Source: SZUA-229 sp036567985 (GTDB lineage: Bacteria > Pseudomonadota > Gammaproteobacteria > SZUA-229). Taken from it: DNA of 64,000 bases. Shown piece after piece: positions 8,951-18,126 of the stretch (positions are counted from its first letter, which is position 1; each line of letters begins with the position of its first letter). The stretch is taken from assembly GCA_036567985.1 (NCBI GenBank), contig DATCTK010000089.1, positions 52,475 through 116,474 of the forward strand, in the 5' to 3' direction. Position numbers and translations under genes: made by a program. Below the pieces are notes generated by a model, which saw only the letters and a program-made list of their open reading frames with translations, was not told the origin of the DNA and did no database searches.

Positions 8951-9101
8951 GGAAGCTCTGAATAATTCATCCATGAATTATCAGAGCAAAAACAAATCAA
9001 AATGCGATTTCGATTTGTTTTTAATTTTCAATAACTTAACAGTTATTGAAAATGGCGGCACATCCCTGTGCCGCGGAACCTCTGAGTTTTTCAGAGGTTC
9101 C
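8951..9101 (+). mobile_element. 151-bp MITE-like element 1, IS5-type ends
   Basis: The ends are GGAAGCTCTGAATAA (8951-8965) and the inverse of GGAACCTCTGAAAAA (9087-9101), flanked by perfect 4-bp repeats CTAA (8947-8950 and 9102-9105). Inside are consecutive hairpins: ATAATTCAT/CC/ATGAATTAT (8962-8981), AAAACAAATC with GATTTGTTTT (about 8988-9022), a 12-bp stem (9025-9052), an 8-bp stem GCGGCACA around TCCC (9055-9074) and the right-end hairpin (9076-9101). It has no coding capacity. A copy of equal length and the same hairpin order is at 45833-45983. A YTAR target and GGAA-type ends fit mobilisation by an IS5-group transposase encoded elsewhere. Confidence 0.82.
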
Positions 9102-9130
9102 CTAAATTTTCCTTCACGATATTTTTAACT

Positions 9131-9582
9131 GTGCTTTTTCGCCTTTCTGGCGACTCACTTCTTTTTCTGCAGCAAAAAAGAAGTAAGCAAGAAAATGCCG
9201 TTCCCGGTCACTTGCCCGCAAAAGGCGGCGGGTTCCCGAAAATGCTGTGAGACGGTATTTTGTTTTGGATAAGCTTATTGATTGAACTGTCTTCGTTGCC
9301 GGGTCGTGCTGGAGTGCCATCCAGGCACATCATCACTCAAAATCACGTCCTGTGATTTTGCCCCTGCGTAGAAAGCATTTTCGGCAAGTGACAGGGAAGT
9401 TTGTCGCAAGACCTTCGTTTGAAAAGCAATTTGACCGTTCGGTATGGAGCTGTTTCCCCTTCGCACAAGCTGATGAGCGAGTGATTTTTGTGGAGGCTGT
9501 ATTCCGGACGTCCTGCCCTTCACCCTTCGGGCCAGGGATGGCTTTCGTAAAGAAGTAAGTCGCCAGAAAGACGAAATAGCAC
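9131..9582. mobile_element. 452-bp element with 34-bp inverted ends
   Basis: 9131-9164 and the inverse of 9549-9582 match at 31 of 34 positions; the core is CTTTCTGGCGACTYACTTCTTT (9143-9164, 9549-9570). The interior has no convincing gene but contains palindromes with TCC centres (GTGCCATCCAGGCAC near 9316, and AAAATCAC/GTGATTTT around GTCCT near 9338-9358). A target duplication is not obvious. It may be a MITE of another family or a decayed insertion element. Confidence 0.7.
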
Positions 9583-9648
9583 GATCCCGAATCTCATCAA
9601 GGCAAACTATAAAACATGACATTAATGCTGATACTGAGAAATACGCAC

Positions 9649-10602
9649 TTACCTGGAAAAGCTACCAAACCAGAAATCAATACTCTTGTTAAGGAACTCG
9701 TCAAAACGCATGTAATGGGAACCGTCGCAGGAAAAATTCAGACCCACCATGCCATTAATTACATTCAGTGAACCGGCACGCAGATAGATATTTTCATCGG
9801 CAAAGCGAAGCTCACGAAATATTTCAAACACCGGCATCACCATATCTTCCGGCACGATAGCCCGTTCATGATAAGGATGACGCGGATATGCCAGGCAAAT
9901 TTCTGGATCAATAATCTCGTCAATATTGAGAATACGGTAACTGAAGGGGTCATCTACCATCCAGACAGTGGCGCGGCTGCTGGAGAAATGCAGCTTGCCA
10001 TGAAAAACACCGTGTTCTGTCATCAGCTCTGTCATAATCGGCAGCACTTCATCCAGGTGCTTGTCCATCTGGCTATCTGCGCGCTGCTGGTTGAACACCA
10101 CACTGCGAATTGCCGGATCGCCTTTTACCTGGCGCCAGTTATCCGGCTCGCGATACCGCTCCTTGATTCCCGGCAGTTCACGCAGGTCGAAATCGGCACC
10201 AAGAAACCCGACCCGCTTGCCCTGCTCGCTGCGTATCACCTGAATCGCGGTAAGGGATGGCCGTTTTTTATTGCGGCTGATATAGGCATCGGATAATTTA
10301 AAGTCGGTGCTGCCGATAATACCCACCATATACGGCCGATCCATACGGTCACGACCGAAATGCGCGGCATCGTGGCCATCAGCAATAATATTATCGGTAA
10401 TCTGTACACCGTTGGCATCCAGCACATAGAGGTGTTTACAGTAGGAAAATTGCGGCAATGCCTCGGACAACAATGCCTGTAACTCCTGTTTGTTCCCTAA
10501 CAGCGGCGCGCAGCTGGCCGCCAGGTTGAACATCTGCTCACCCAGCATGGCGGTTAAAGCCTCACGCTGTGCACGGATGGCGACTTTAAGACTATCAGTC
10601 AT
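9649..10602 (-). CDS. PDC (Cache-like) sensor domain protein without output domain
   Basis: 317 residues, no signal peptide or membrane helix seen. The middle part has PDC/Cache-like features (YVLDANGVQITDNI, RDRMDRPYMVGIIGSTDFKLSDAYISRNKKRP, GKRVGFLGADFDLRELP), similar to stand-alone Cache-type domains that accompany GGDEF/EAL or chemotaxis proteins. No kinase, GGDEF, EAL or MCP region follows, so it could act as a ligand-binding partner. It is followed in the chromosome (upstream on the minus strand) by a PilZ gene. Function inferred only at domain level. Confidence 0.7.
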   Translation of the reverse strand: MTDSLKVAIRAQREALTAMLGEQMFNLAASCAPLLGNKQELQALLSEALPQFSYCKHLYVLDANGVQITDNIIADGHDAAHFGRDRMDRPYMVGIIGSTDFKLSDAYISRNKKRPSLTAIQVIRSEQGKRVGFLGADFDLRELPGIKERYREPDNWRQVKGDPAIRSVVFNQQRADSQMDKHLDEVLPIMTELMTEHGVFHGKLHFSSSRATVWMVDDPFSYRILNIDEIIDPEICLAYPRHPYHERAIVPEDMVMPVFEIFRELRFADENIYLRAGSLNVINGMVGLNFSCDGSHYMRFDEFLNKSIDFWFGSFSR

Positions 10603-10829
10603 AGGGTTCCTTCAACTTTGCAATACGGGGTTGCCTTTAATGATACCAGTATACGCGTGAGCAACAAGTTGAAAGCTGCGCGAATATGCAATGTATCACG
10701 CAAGAGTCACGCTAACAGCAAATGACAGCAAATATTATATGAAAATCCAGTTGATAGCTGCTGCACAGACCCGCAGCGATTAACGCCTGACACTGGCAGT
10801 CGGGAACTTAATGAGTAACTTAAAGGCTA

Positions 10830-11159
10830 TTAATGATTACTGGAGAAGTTATTCATTATGTACAGTGTTTCTGCACGAATCAGGCTGAGCGGTAACGGCG
10901 TTTCCAGTTGCAGACCTGCATAACCTTCATCAATGCGCACCACCTGACCACTGAGGTCAAACTCCTTGCCATCGGGAAATGCAATGACCGCACGAATGCT
11001 GTCCTTAACCATAAACGCGGGGTCTTCGTCGATTCTGACTTTCATACCATATTCAGATACGTCTTCGATTTCATACTGGTCGATATCCACCACCAGGGAT
11101 GGGCGATATGCTTGCGGATAGGCGAGTCGAAAATACTCGCGCTGATTGTAATCGTTCAT
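10830..11159 (-). CDS. PilZ domain protein (cyclic-di-GMP binding)
   Basis: 109 residues, a single PilZ domain. The binding motifs are present: RxxxR at the N-terminus (QREYFRLAYP) and DxSxxG (EDVSEYGMKV) about 25 residues later, followed by beta strands (FDLSGQVVRIDEGYAGLQLE). It should bind c-di-GMP and act on a partner; motility, pili and polysaccharide export are usual targets. The PDC gene lies 227 bases downstream on the same strand. A diguanylate cyclase is encoded at 54460-55401. Confidence 0.87.
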   Translation of the reverse strand: MNDYNQREYFRLAYPQAYRPSLVVDIDQYEIEDVSEYGMKVRIDEDPAFMVKDSIRAVIAFPDGKEFDLSGQVVRIDEGYAGLQLETPLPLSLIRAETLYIMNNFSSNH

Positions 11160-11547
11160 GATTTACCCTGTGACTCTTTTTATAATTTTTGTGTTTATTC
11201 ATTTGTTTTTTTATGTTCTTTAATCCGTTGATTAATGAACATTGCAGCCTGTTTATATGCCGCATCAGGCCTGAAATCATCAGTGCCTGCCCCTGAAAAA
11301 ACGCCTGCCTACAATAACCTGGCCAATAATACCCGTGACGTTTTTTACGACTTATTATCCCTTAAAAACAAACGCTTGCACCATTACCCGAACGGGTTAA
11401 AATCAGCCTCCACAACAAATAATATGCTTTTTATAGCGAGTTCAGCCACAGATTGCCAGGCATTTTTTCAAGCATAAACATTAATAATGGCCTGAATATT
11501 AAAAATCTCGTTTAAATACCCTGTTTTATACGTTTACGCCCACAGGC
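11160..11547. other. Intergenic region between PilZ and cusA
   Basis: 388 bp of AT-rich sequence between the PilZ start and the cusA stop. I see no gene, RNA, repeat or strong terminator. Confidence 0.35.
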
Positions 11548-14500
11548 CTATTGCAAACGCTTTAACTCATACTGTTTCATTAACAGAAACACCGCAGGCA
11601 ACACCACCAGTGTTAGCAGTGTGGCACTGACCATGCCCCCCACCATGGGCGCGGCGATACGCCGCATCACCTCGGAGCCGGTACCACTGCCCAGCATAAT
11701 CGGCAGCAGACCGGCAATGGTGGCAAACACCGTCATCAGTATGGGGCGCACCCGTAGCAGCGCACCGTCAATCACCGCTTCGCGCAGCTCCTGCAGACTG
11801 ACCTCACGTTTTTGCTGTATCGCCAGTTGCTGTTTTTCAGCATAAGCCTGGTTCAGGTACACCAGCATCACCACACCGATTTCAACCGCGGTGCCCGCCA
11901 GTGCGATAAAGCCCACGCCCACCGCCACCGACAGGTTATAGCCCAGTAGATACAGCAGCCAGAAACCACCCGCCAGAGCCAGCGGCAGGGTTCCCATAAT
12001 CAGTGCCACCTCAGAAACATTTCTGAAGTTCATATACAGTAACAACAGGATGATACCCAGGGTCACCGGCACCACCGCCGATAAGCGCTGTTTGGCGCGG
12101 AGCATATACTCATACTGCCCCGACCAGGCAATCGAATAACCCGCCGGCAGTTCCAGCTGCTCAGCTACCACGCGCTGCGCGTTGGCCACGTAGCTTCCCA
12201 GGTCACGGTCGCGGATATCCACAAACACCCAGCCATTGGGGCGGGCATTTTCACTTTTGATCATCGCGGGCCCCATCTCCAGCTGGATGCTGGCGACACT
12301 GCCCAGCGCAATGCTGGCGCCATCGGGGGTCACCACCGGCAGGTTTTCCAGCTTCTGCAATGAGTCCCGCAGATCACGGGGGTAGCGTATATTGACCGGA
12401 TAGCGCTCCAGCCCTTCCACCGACTCGGTGATATTCATGCCCCCCAGTGCACTGCCGATCACATCGTGGACATCGGCTATGTTCAGGCCGAAGCGTGCGG
12501 CGGCGCGACGGTCCACATCCATGGTGATATAGCGTCCTGCCGCCACCCGTTCTGCATAGGCAGAGGCCGTACCCGGCACCTGTTTAATCAGTTCTTCCAG
12601 GCGCTTGCCAATGTCCTGTATCACCGCCAGATCCGGCCCCGCAATTTTGATACCCACCGGCGTCTTTATACCGGTTGCGAGCATATCGATACGGGTTTTG
12701 ATCGGCATCACCCAGGCATTGGTGAGGCCGGGAAAACGAATCAGCTGATTCAGTTCCTGTTTGAGCTTTTCCGTGGTCATACCCTCACGCCACTCGCTTT
12801 TCGGCTTGAGCTGTACCGTGGTTTCAATCATGGTCAGTGGTGCAGGGTCAGTCGCGGTATCGGCGCGACCGATCTTGCCGAATACGGTTTTGACTTCCGG
12901 CACGGTTTTAATCAGCTTGTCGGTCTGCTGCAATAGTTCCTGCGCTTTACCGATAGAGAGCCCGGGATAGGTGGTGGGCATATACATTAAATCGCCCTCG
13001 TCCATATCCGGCATAAACTCCGAACCCAGCTGGGATAATGGCCACAGGGAAACAAGCACAAACAAGGCCGCTAGCAATGTGACGCTGACAGGCGCACGCA
13101 ACACCAGATTAATAAACGGTGCATAAATGGCTTTTAACAGCCGGTTTATCGGGTTTTTATGTTCAGCGATAATTCTGCCACGAATAAAATAGCCCATGAG
13201 CACCGGCACCAGGGTGATTGCCAGACCAGCCGCGGCTGCCATGGCAAAGGTTTTGGTATAGGCCAGCGGCGCAAATAGTTTTCCTTCCTGTGCCTCCAGG
13301 GTAAACACCGGCATAAAACTCAGGGTAATAATCATCAACGAATAGAAAATCGGTTTACCCACTTCGCTGGCGGAGTCCGCCACCAGTTGCCAGCGCTGTT
13401 TGCTGCTGAGCTGGCCGTGCTTTTCTGTGGCCCGTTCAATATGCTTGTGCATATTTTCGATCATCACAATCGCCGCATCCACCATTACACCCACCGCGAT
13501 GGCAATACCCCCCAGCGACATGATATTGGCATTCATCTGCTGCGTGTGCATGATAATAAACGCACTGAGAATACCCAGTGGCAATGACAACACCAGCACC
13601 AGTGAACTGCGGAAATGAAACAGAAATACCGCGCAGATCAACGCGACAATTATAAATTCTTCCAGCAACTTGCTGCTTAAATTATCCACCGCCCGTTCGA
13701 TTAACTGCGAACGGTTATAGGTTTCGATGATCTCCACCCCATCGGGCAGGCTTTTTTTCAGGCTTTGCAGTTTTTCTTTTACATTGGCGATAGTCTGTAA
13801 GGCATTTTCACCGTAACGCATCACCACCACTGCACCGGCTACTTCACCTTCGCCATCCAGTTCGGCAATACCGCGACGCATTTGCGGCCCCACTCGAATA
13901 TGCGCCACATCCTTTAGCAGCAGCGGCGAACCGGCGTGATTGATTCCCAGCGGAATCTGTTGCAGGTCGTCAATCGACTGAATATAACCGGTGGCGCGCA
14001 CCATATATTCCGCTTCCGCCATTTCGATCACCGAACCACCGGTTTCCTGGTTAGCGGACTTGATCGCATTTTTAATTCGTCCGATCGTGAGGCCATAGGC
14101 ACGCAGTGCATTGGGCTGCAATACCACCTGGTACTGTTTAACCATGCCACCGATGCTGGCCACTTCCGCCACGCCGGGTACGGCCTGCAATTCAAATTTC
14201 AGAAACCAGTCCTGCAATGATCGCAGCTGGGCCAAATCATGTTTGCCAGTCCGATCCACCAGTGCATATTCATACACCCAGCCCACACCGGTGGCATCCG
14301 GCCCCAGGCTGGACCGCGCACCTTCAGGGAAACCGCTGGTGACCTGGCTCAGGTATTCCAGTACACGGGAACGTGCCCAGTAGGGATCTGTGCCGTCTTC
14401 GAAAATCACATACACATAGGAATCACCAAAAAAGGAATAGCCGCGCACATTGGTGGCTTTGGGTACAGATAACATGGAGCTGGTGAGTGGATAGGTGATC

Positions 14501-14691
14501 TGGTCTTCCACTACCCGCGGCGCCTGCCCCGGGTAGCTGGTTTTTATAATCACCTGCACATCGGATAAATCGGGAATCGCATCCAGCGGCGTGTTTTTAA
14601 CTGAATAGATGCCCCAGCCGGTGAGCATAATCGCCAGCAATATCACGATCAGGCGGTTTTTAATCGACCAGTCAATGATCGCGGCAATCAT
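11548..14691 (-). CDS. cusA: CusA-type copper/silver RND efflux permease
   Basis: Inner-membrane proton-driven pump of 1047 residues, HME-RND class, working with CusB across the envelope. The N-terminus (IIDWSIKNRLIVILL), the helix-4 motif GVMVDAAIVMIENMHKHIE with Asp405, and the periplasmic methionines equivalent to the CusA metal triad are visible: Met571 in LMYMPTTYPG, Met621 in PLTMIETT and Met670 in RIDMLATGIK. That triad is known to bind Cu(I)/Ag(I), so monovalent specificity is likely, as opposed to the divalent CzcA type. Its ATG overlaps the cusB stop (ATGA). No outer-membrane cusC gene follows in the window. Confidence 0.94.
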   Translation of the reverse strand: MIAAIIDWSIKNRLIVILLAIMLTGWGIYSVKNTPLDAIPDLSDVQVIIKTSYPGQAPRVVEDQITYPLTSSMLSVPKATNVRGYSFFGDSYVYVIFEDGTDPYWARSRVLEYLSQVTSGFPEGARSSLGPDATGVGWVYEYALVDRTGKHDLAQLRSLQDWFLKFELQAVPGVAEVASIGGMVKQYQVVLQPNALRAYGLTIGRIKNAIKSANQETGGSVIEMAEAEYMVRATGYIQSIDDLQQIPLGINHAGSPLLLKDVAHIRVGPQMRRGIAELDGEGEVAGAVVVMRYGENALQTIANVKEKLQSLKKSLPDGVEIIETYNRSQLIERAVDNLSSKLLEEFIIVALICAVFLFHFRSSLVLVLSLPLGILSAFIIMHTQQMNANIMSLGGIAIAVGVMVDAAIVMIENMHKHIERATEKHGQLSSKQRWQLVADSASEVGKPIFYSLMIITLSFMPVFTLEAQEGKLFAPLAYTKTFAMAAAAGLAITLVPVLMGYFIRGRIIAEHKNPINRLLKAIYAPFINLVLRAPVSVTLLAALFVLVSLWPLSQLGSEFMPDMDEGDLMYMPTTYPGLSIGKAQELLQQTDKLIKTVPEVKTVFGKIGRADTATDPAPLTMIETTVQLKPKSEWREGMTTEKLKQELNQLIRFPGLTNAWVMPIKTRIDMLATGIKTPVGIKIAGPDLAVIQDIGKRLEELIKQVPGTASAYAERVAAGRYITMDVDRRAAARFGLNIADVHDVIGSALGGMNITESVEGLERYPVNIRYPRDLRDSLQKLENLPVVTPDGASIALGSVASIQLEMGPAMIKSENARPNGWVFVDIRDRDLGSYVANAQRVVAEQLELPAGYSIAWSGQYEYMLRAKQRLSAVVPVTLGIILLLLYMNFRNVSEVALIMGTLPLALAGGFWLLYLLGYNLSVAVGVGFIALAGTAVEIGVVMLVYLNQAYAEKQQLAIQQKREVSLQELREAVIDGALLRVRPILMTVFATIAGLLPIMLGSGTGSEVMRRIAAPMVGGMVSATLLTLVVLPAVFLLMKQYELKRLQ

Positions 14692-16133
14692 TGTGCTGTC
14701 TCCTGCGCCTGCTCATTCTGCTTTTGTTCAGTCGGAGCCTGCATGCGGTTTAAACTGGCCTTGAGCCCGGCTTCTGAATCGATCAGAAACTGCGCCGAGG
14801 TCACCACGCGTTCGCCTTCGCGCACACCGGATTTAATCTCGATCCATTCACCGGATTCCAGCCCGGTCACCACCTGCCGCGCCTGGTAACGCCCTTCATC
14901 GGTTTTAATAATCAGCCGTTGCTGATTGCCACTGCGGATCACCGCTTCACGGGGCACACTCAATACATTGTCTAGTGCACCGGCATAGATCACCACATTG
15001 GCGTACATATTGGGCTTGAGTTGTTCCTCGGGGTTAGCAAACTGCAGTCGCACCTGCAGACTGCGGGTTGCCTGGTTCAATACCGGGTAAATATGATCAA
15101 CGCTGCCCTGCCAGATTTTTCCCGGCTGATACAGCAGGCTGACTTCCGCGCTCTGCTGTTTCTGCACCCAGTCACTCTGCCCTTCAAACACATCCGCCAG
15201 CACCCAGACACTGGACAGGTCCGCCAGCGTCATCACCTGGGTCTGCGGCTGCAGGTACATACCTTCACGCACATTCAACATGGTGACCACACCGTCCTGC
15301 GGTGCATGGATACTGATGGTTTGCGGCACCCGGCGTGTGGATGAAAGCTGTTTTATCTGTGATTCACTCACACCCAGCGCGCGCAGTTTTCCCTGCGCGG
15401 CGTCAGTTAATCGCTGATTGCTGGAGCGCAATGTCTGCACATATTCCGCCATGGCATTTACCAGTTCCGGCGAATAGACATCGAACAATCGCTGACCTTT
15501 TTTAACCCGGTCACCTTCGATATTCACCGCGAGGTTTTCAATCCAGCCATCCACGCGTAAATGAATATGACTCACCCTGGATTCATCCAGTGTCACATAA
15601 CCCACGGTGCTGATTTTGCGCCACAATTTTCCCGACTCGACTAGCTGGGTACGCACGCCAAGGTTGTGTTCCACTTCAGGTGAAATACGCACCCCGTCAG
15701 CTGTGGCTGTATTGTCTTCTGCATACACCGGCACCAGGTCCATGCCCATGGGCGACTTGCCCGGCTGGTCACGGCGGTAACTGTCATCCATGGGCGCGAC
15801 CCAGTAGAGAATTTGCTTTTCTGTCGATGCTTTATCGCTGTGTTCAGGCTCATTCATATCTGATTCAATCGGCACCAGGCCCATGCCGCAAATGGGACAA
15901 TTACCCGGCTCGTCTCGAATCACATCCGGGTGCATCGGACACTGGTAATCCGCATCCAGGTGTTTTGCACTGTGCTCCAGTGCAGATTCGTTTTCCAGGG
16001 TGCTTGCCGATTTTGAGAATAACCAGCTCACTGTAAAGCCTGCGGCAATTAACAGCAGAATCAGCAGCAAAATCAAAACCAGCCGACTCTGTTTATTAAA
16101 ACGGTGAATCCCCTGTTTATCAGTAGCAGCCAT
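14688..16133 (-). CDS. cusB: CusB-type periplasmic adaptor with heavy-metal-binding domain
   Basis: 481 residues. It has an N-terminal membrane anchor (LVLILLLILLLIAAGFTVSW), then a heavy-metal-binding domain YQCPMHPDVIRDEPGNCPICGMGLVPIE with CPMH and CPICGM ligands, a second shorter copy of that fold (YWVAPMDDSYRRDQPGKSPMGMDLVP) lacking the Cys pairs, and the hairpin/lipoyl/beta-barrel body (VDGWIENLAVNIEGDRVKKGQRLF). It links CusA to an outer-membrane channel and hands metal to the pump. Strong GGAGG ribosome site about 8 bases before the ATG. Operon with cusA (4-base overlap), preceded by the small exported protein gene. Confidence 0.92.
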   Translation of the reverse strand: MAATDKQGIHRFNKQSRLVLILLLILLLIAAGFTVSWLFSKSASTLENESALEHSAKHLDADYQCPMHPDVIRDEPGNCPICGMGLVPIESDMNEPEHSDKASTEKQILYWVAPMDDSYRRDQPGKSPMGMDLVPVYAEDNTATADGVRISPEVEHNLGVRTQLVESGKLWRKISTVGYVTLDESRVSHIHLRVDGWIENLAVNIEGDRVKKGQRLFDVYSPELVNAMAEYVQTLRSSNQRLTDAAQGKLRALGVSESQIKQLSSTRRVPQTISIHAPQDGVVTMLNVREGMYLQPQTQVMTLADLSSVWVLADVFEGQSDWVQKQQSAEVSLLYQPGKIWQGSVDHIYPVLNQATRSLQVRLQFANPEEQLKPNMYANVVIYAGALDNVLSVPREAVIRSGNQQRLIIKTDEGRYQARQVVTGLESGEWIEIKSGVREGERVVTSAQFLIDSEAGLKASLNRMQAPTEQKQNEQAQETAQ

Positions 16134-16273
16134 AGCACACCTCCGTTAAACACAGCAGGCATAAACTCGACGGACTAAACAGCGTTGATGTTGAAATTTT
16201 CATTGGACGTACCTTCACAGTTAAGCACAGAAAAACCTGCAAATAGCATTGCAGACACGGGCGTGAAGGTCGT

Positions 16274-16762
16274 TTAGATTAACAGAACAGTATTAAGACT
16301 TAAGGGAGGCCGACTGGTTTGCCGGTAATGAAGATCCTGGTAACGCAGGCTGACAGCATCCACTAACTGCGTGGTATCTGCCTGTAATTCAAAACTTACG
16401 GGATAAAAAGCCAGTGCTGCAAACAGCTGCAAGGCAGCGGCCTGCTGGAACAGCTTATCCTGCTGCGCTTCCACTGCATCACACAGAGCCGGTGGGCAGC
16501 AACAGCCGTTATCGCTCGATGCATTAGCCGAAACGATGGGCGTTACGTCAGCCGGCTGACCGGCCTGCATTTCACAATGTGATTTCTGCACCGGCTCGAC
16601 ACTAATGGTTTTATGCTGCTGCATAGCCTGCTGCATAGCCTGCTGCATCGCAGCATGCAGCGGCATCTGCATGCTCATATTTAAAACCGACAGCACAAAC
16701 AGCGCCAGCACCCAGCGGGCGGCGCGTTTAAGTTGCATGGGTCGGTTCAGTTTAAGCATCAT
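16274..16762 (-). CDS. Small exported Met/Cys-rich protein of the cus locus
   Basis: 162 residues, family not recognised. A signal-like N-terminus (basic, then RWVLALFVLSVLNMSMQMPLHA) precedes a mature part containing three near-identical MQQA units (about residues 39-49), HCEMQ and a CCCPPALC cluster near the middle. Met, His and Cys clusters in a periplasmic protein next to cusBA suggest metal binding or copper-induced regulation of the CopL type, by inference only. It lies 140 bases upstream of cusB on the same strand, probably first gene of the operon. Confidence 0.65.
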   Translation of the reverse strand: MMLKLNRPMQLKRAARWVLALFVLSVLNMSMQMPLHAAMQQAMQQAMQQHKTISVEPVQKSHCEMQAGQPADVTPIVSANASSDNGCCCPPALCDAVEAQQDKLFQQAAALQLFAALAFYPVSFELQADTTQLVDAVSLRYQDLHYRQTSRPPLSLNTVLLI

Positions 16763-16850
16763 GGTTCTGATTATAGCAAATCGCTATTAAGTGACAATGC
16801 TGGGATTTACTGGTTCCACTGTACCTGATGTGATCCTACGTGAGATGTCG

Positions 16851-16878
16851 TTAGTCGTTCGTCCTTCGTCATTAGTCA
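16851..16878. repeat. Heptanucleotide repeat, 4 degenerate units
   Basis: Four consecutive 7-mers: TTAGTCG, TTCGTCC, TTCGTCA, TTAGTCA. The unit is the same as in the array at 5330-5378, and it lies between the cus small gene and the 3' end of glk. Confidence 0.7.
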
Positions 16879-16911
16879 AAAGCGTTCATCACACAGCTTG
16901 TGTGATTCCGG

Positions 16912-17916
16912 CTACGTCCGGGCAGCCAATGCCAGCGCCCCCAGCAAACCAACAGTTTCGTCGGTAATCAGCTTTACCGGCAGGGCCCGCAGGTTATCGC
17001 TCATCAGCCCCTTCTGGGTAAAGGCACTGATAAAGGTCTCGCTGTGCAATGCGGCACTTATCTTGGTTGCAATTCCCCCCGCAATATACACCTCATGCAA
17101 GGGATAGTGATTGAGCACTGCGTTACCCGCAGCCCCGCCATAGATTTCAACGAACAGCTCAAGGGTCTGCTGGCACAATGCATCACGCCCCGCCAGTGCT
17201 GCTTCGCTAATTATCTGTGCGCTGTTCTCGTATGACAGGCGAGCCTCAATATCTGCCGTGGGCTGCAGGCCCAGGTGCTGTTGTAAAAAGCGGTAGATCA
17301 CATAGAAACCGCGGCCGGAGAGAATGCTTTCCAGACTGACATGGGCATTGTCCCCCTGAAGATACGCAAGCAGAGCCGTCTGCAGGGCGGATTCCGGTGC
17401 AAAGCCTGCGTGTCCTGTTTCGGTTGGCAGCACCTGCCAGCCACCATCAATCCATAGCCTGTGGGCCACCCCCAGGCCGGTACCGGCACCGATGACCAGG
17501 GCAGACGGCGGTGTATTGCTGTCGGAGGGTTCACCCTGCTGCAGGGTTTCTATCTGCTGTGGACTTAGCTGATCAATGCCATAACAGACCGCAGTAAAAT
17601 CATTGATCAGCTTCACCCTGCTTATCTGCAACTGCTGTTGCAATGCACGGCCTGAAATCTGCCAGGGCAGATTGGTGACCGAAGTATGGTAGTCCCCCGC
17701 ATGCTGTAATACGGGACCTGCCACCGCAATACAGGCGGCATCCAGTGAACCGGCAGCGTTGCACTCTGCCAGAAAAACCGCCAGTGCCAGATCGAAACGT
17801 GGATAGTCAGCACTGGCATAGCTCTGCTGATGCAATGGTTGCATCCTGTTACCGTCTGGCTGTGCCAGGCAGAACCGTGTATTGGTGCCTCCTACATCTG
17901 CGGCCAGTAGCGGCAT
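16912..17916 (-). CDS. glk: Glucokinase
   Basis: 334-residue bacterial-type glucokinase, ATP + glucose to glucose 6-phosphate in the cytosol. Motifs: phosphate loop ADVGGTNTRF at residues 5-14, LINDFTAV, GAGTGLGVA (adenosine region), ETGHAGFAP with the active-site region and YIAGGIATK near the C-terminus. The start at 17916 (MPLLAADVGG) is preceded by AGGAG at good spacing; a 46-residue in-frame extension upstream has no family counterpart. Divergent from pgm 210 bases away, it feeds the glycogen and pentose phosphate genes of this cluster. Confidence 0.95.
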   Translation of the reverse strand: MPLLAADVGGTNTRFCLAQPDGNRMQPLHQQSYASADYPRFDLALAVFLAECNAAGSLDAACIAVAGPVLQHAGDYHTSVTNLPWQISGRALQQQLQISRVKLINDFTAVCYGIDQLSPQQIETLQQGEPSDSNTPPSALVIGAGTGLGVAHRLWIDGGWQVLPTETGHAGFAPESALQTALLAYLQGDNAHVSLESILSGRGFYVIYRFLQQHLGLQPTADIEARLSYENSAQIISEAALAGRDALCQQTLELFVEIYGGAAGNAVLNHYPLHEVYIAGGIATKISAALHSETFISAFTQKGLMSDNLRALPVKLITDETVGLLGALALAART

Positions 17917-18126
17917 AATGCTCCTCTGCTTCTTAAGTAAAGAATATCTATACGGCAGATTAACCACTATCCAGCATCGACTCAAGAAATTAACGCGGGC
18001 AATTACAACAGGCAATGATCCGCTTATCTGTCCAGCCAAAATATGCTGACGCATCCAGCATGGACACAGCTATGACAAAGTCCGCGGCTTACATTAAACT
18101 AGCCTGACGTTAGAACAGGAAATTAA

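Noticed and set aside
9275..9622. 115-codon minus-strand frame in the 452-bp element
   Set aside because: It crosses the inverted end of the element, has no start signal and resembles no protein known to me.
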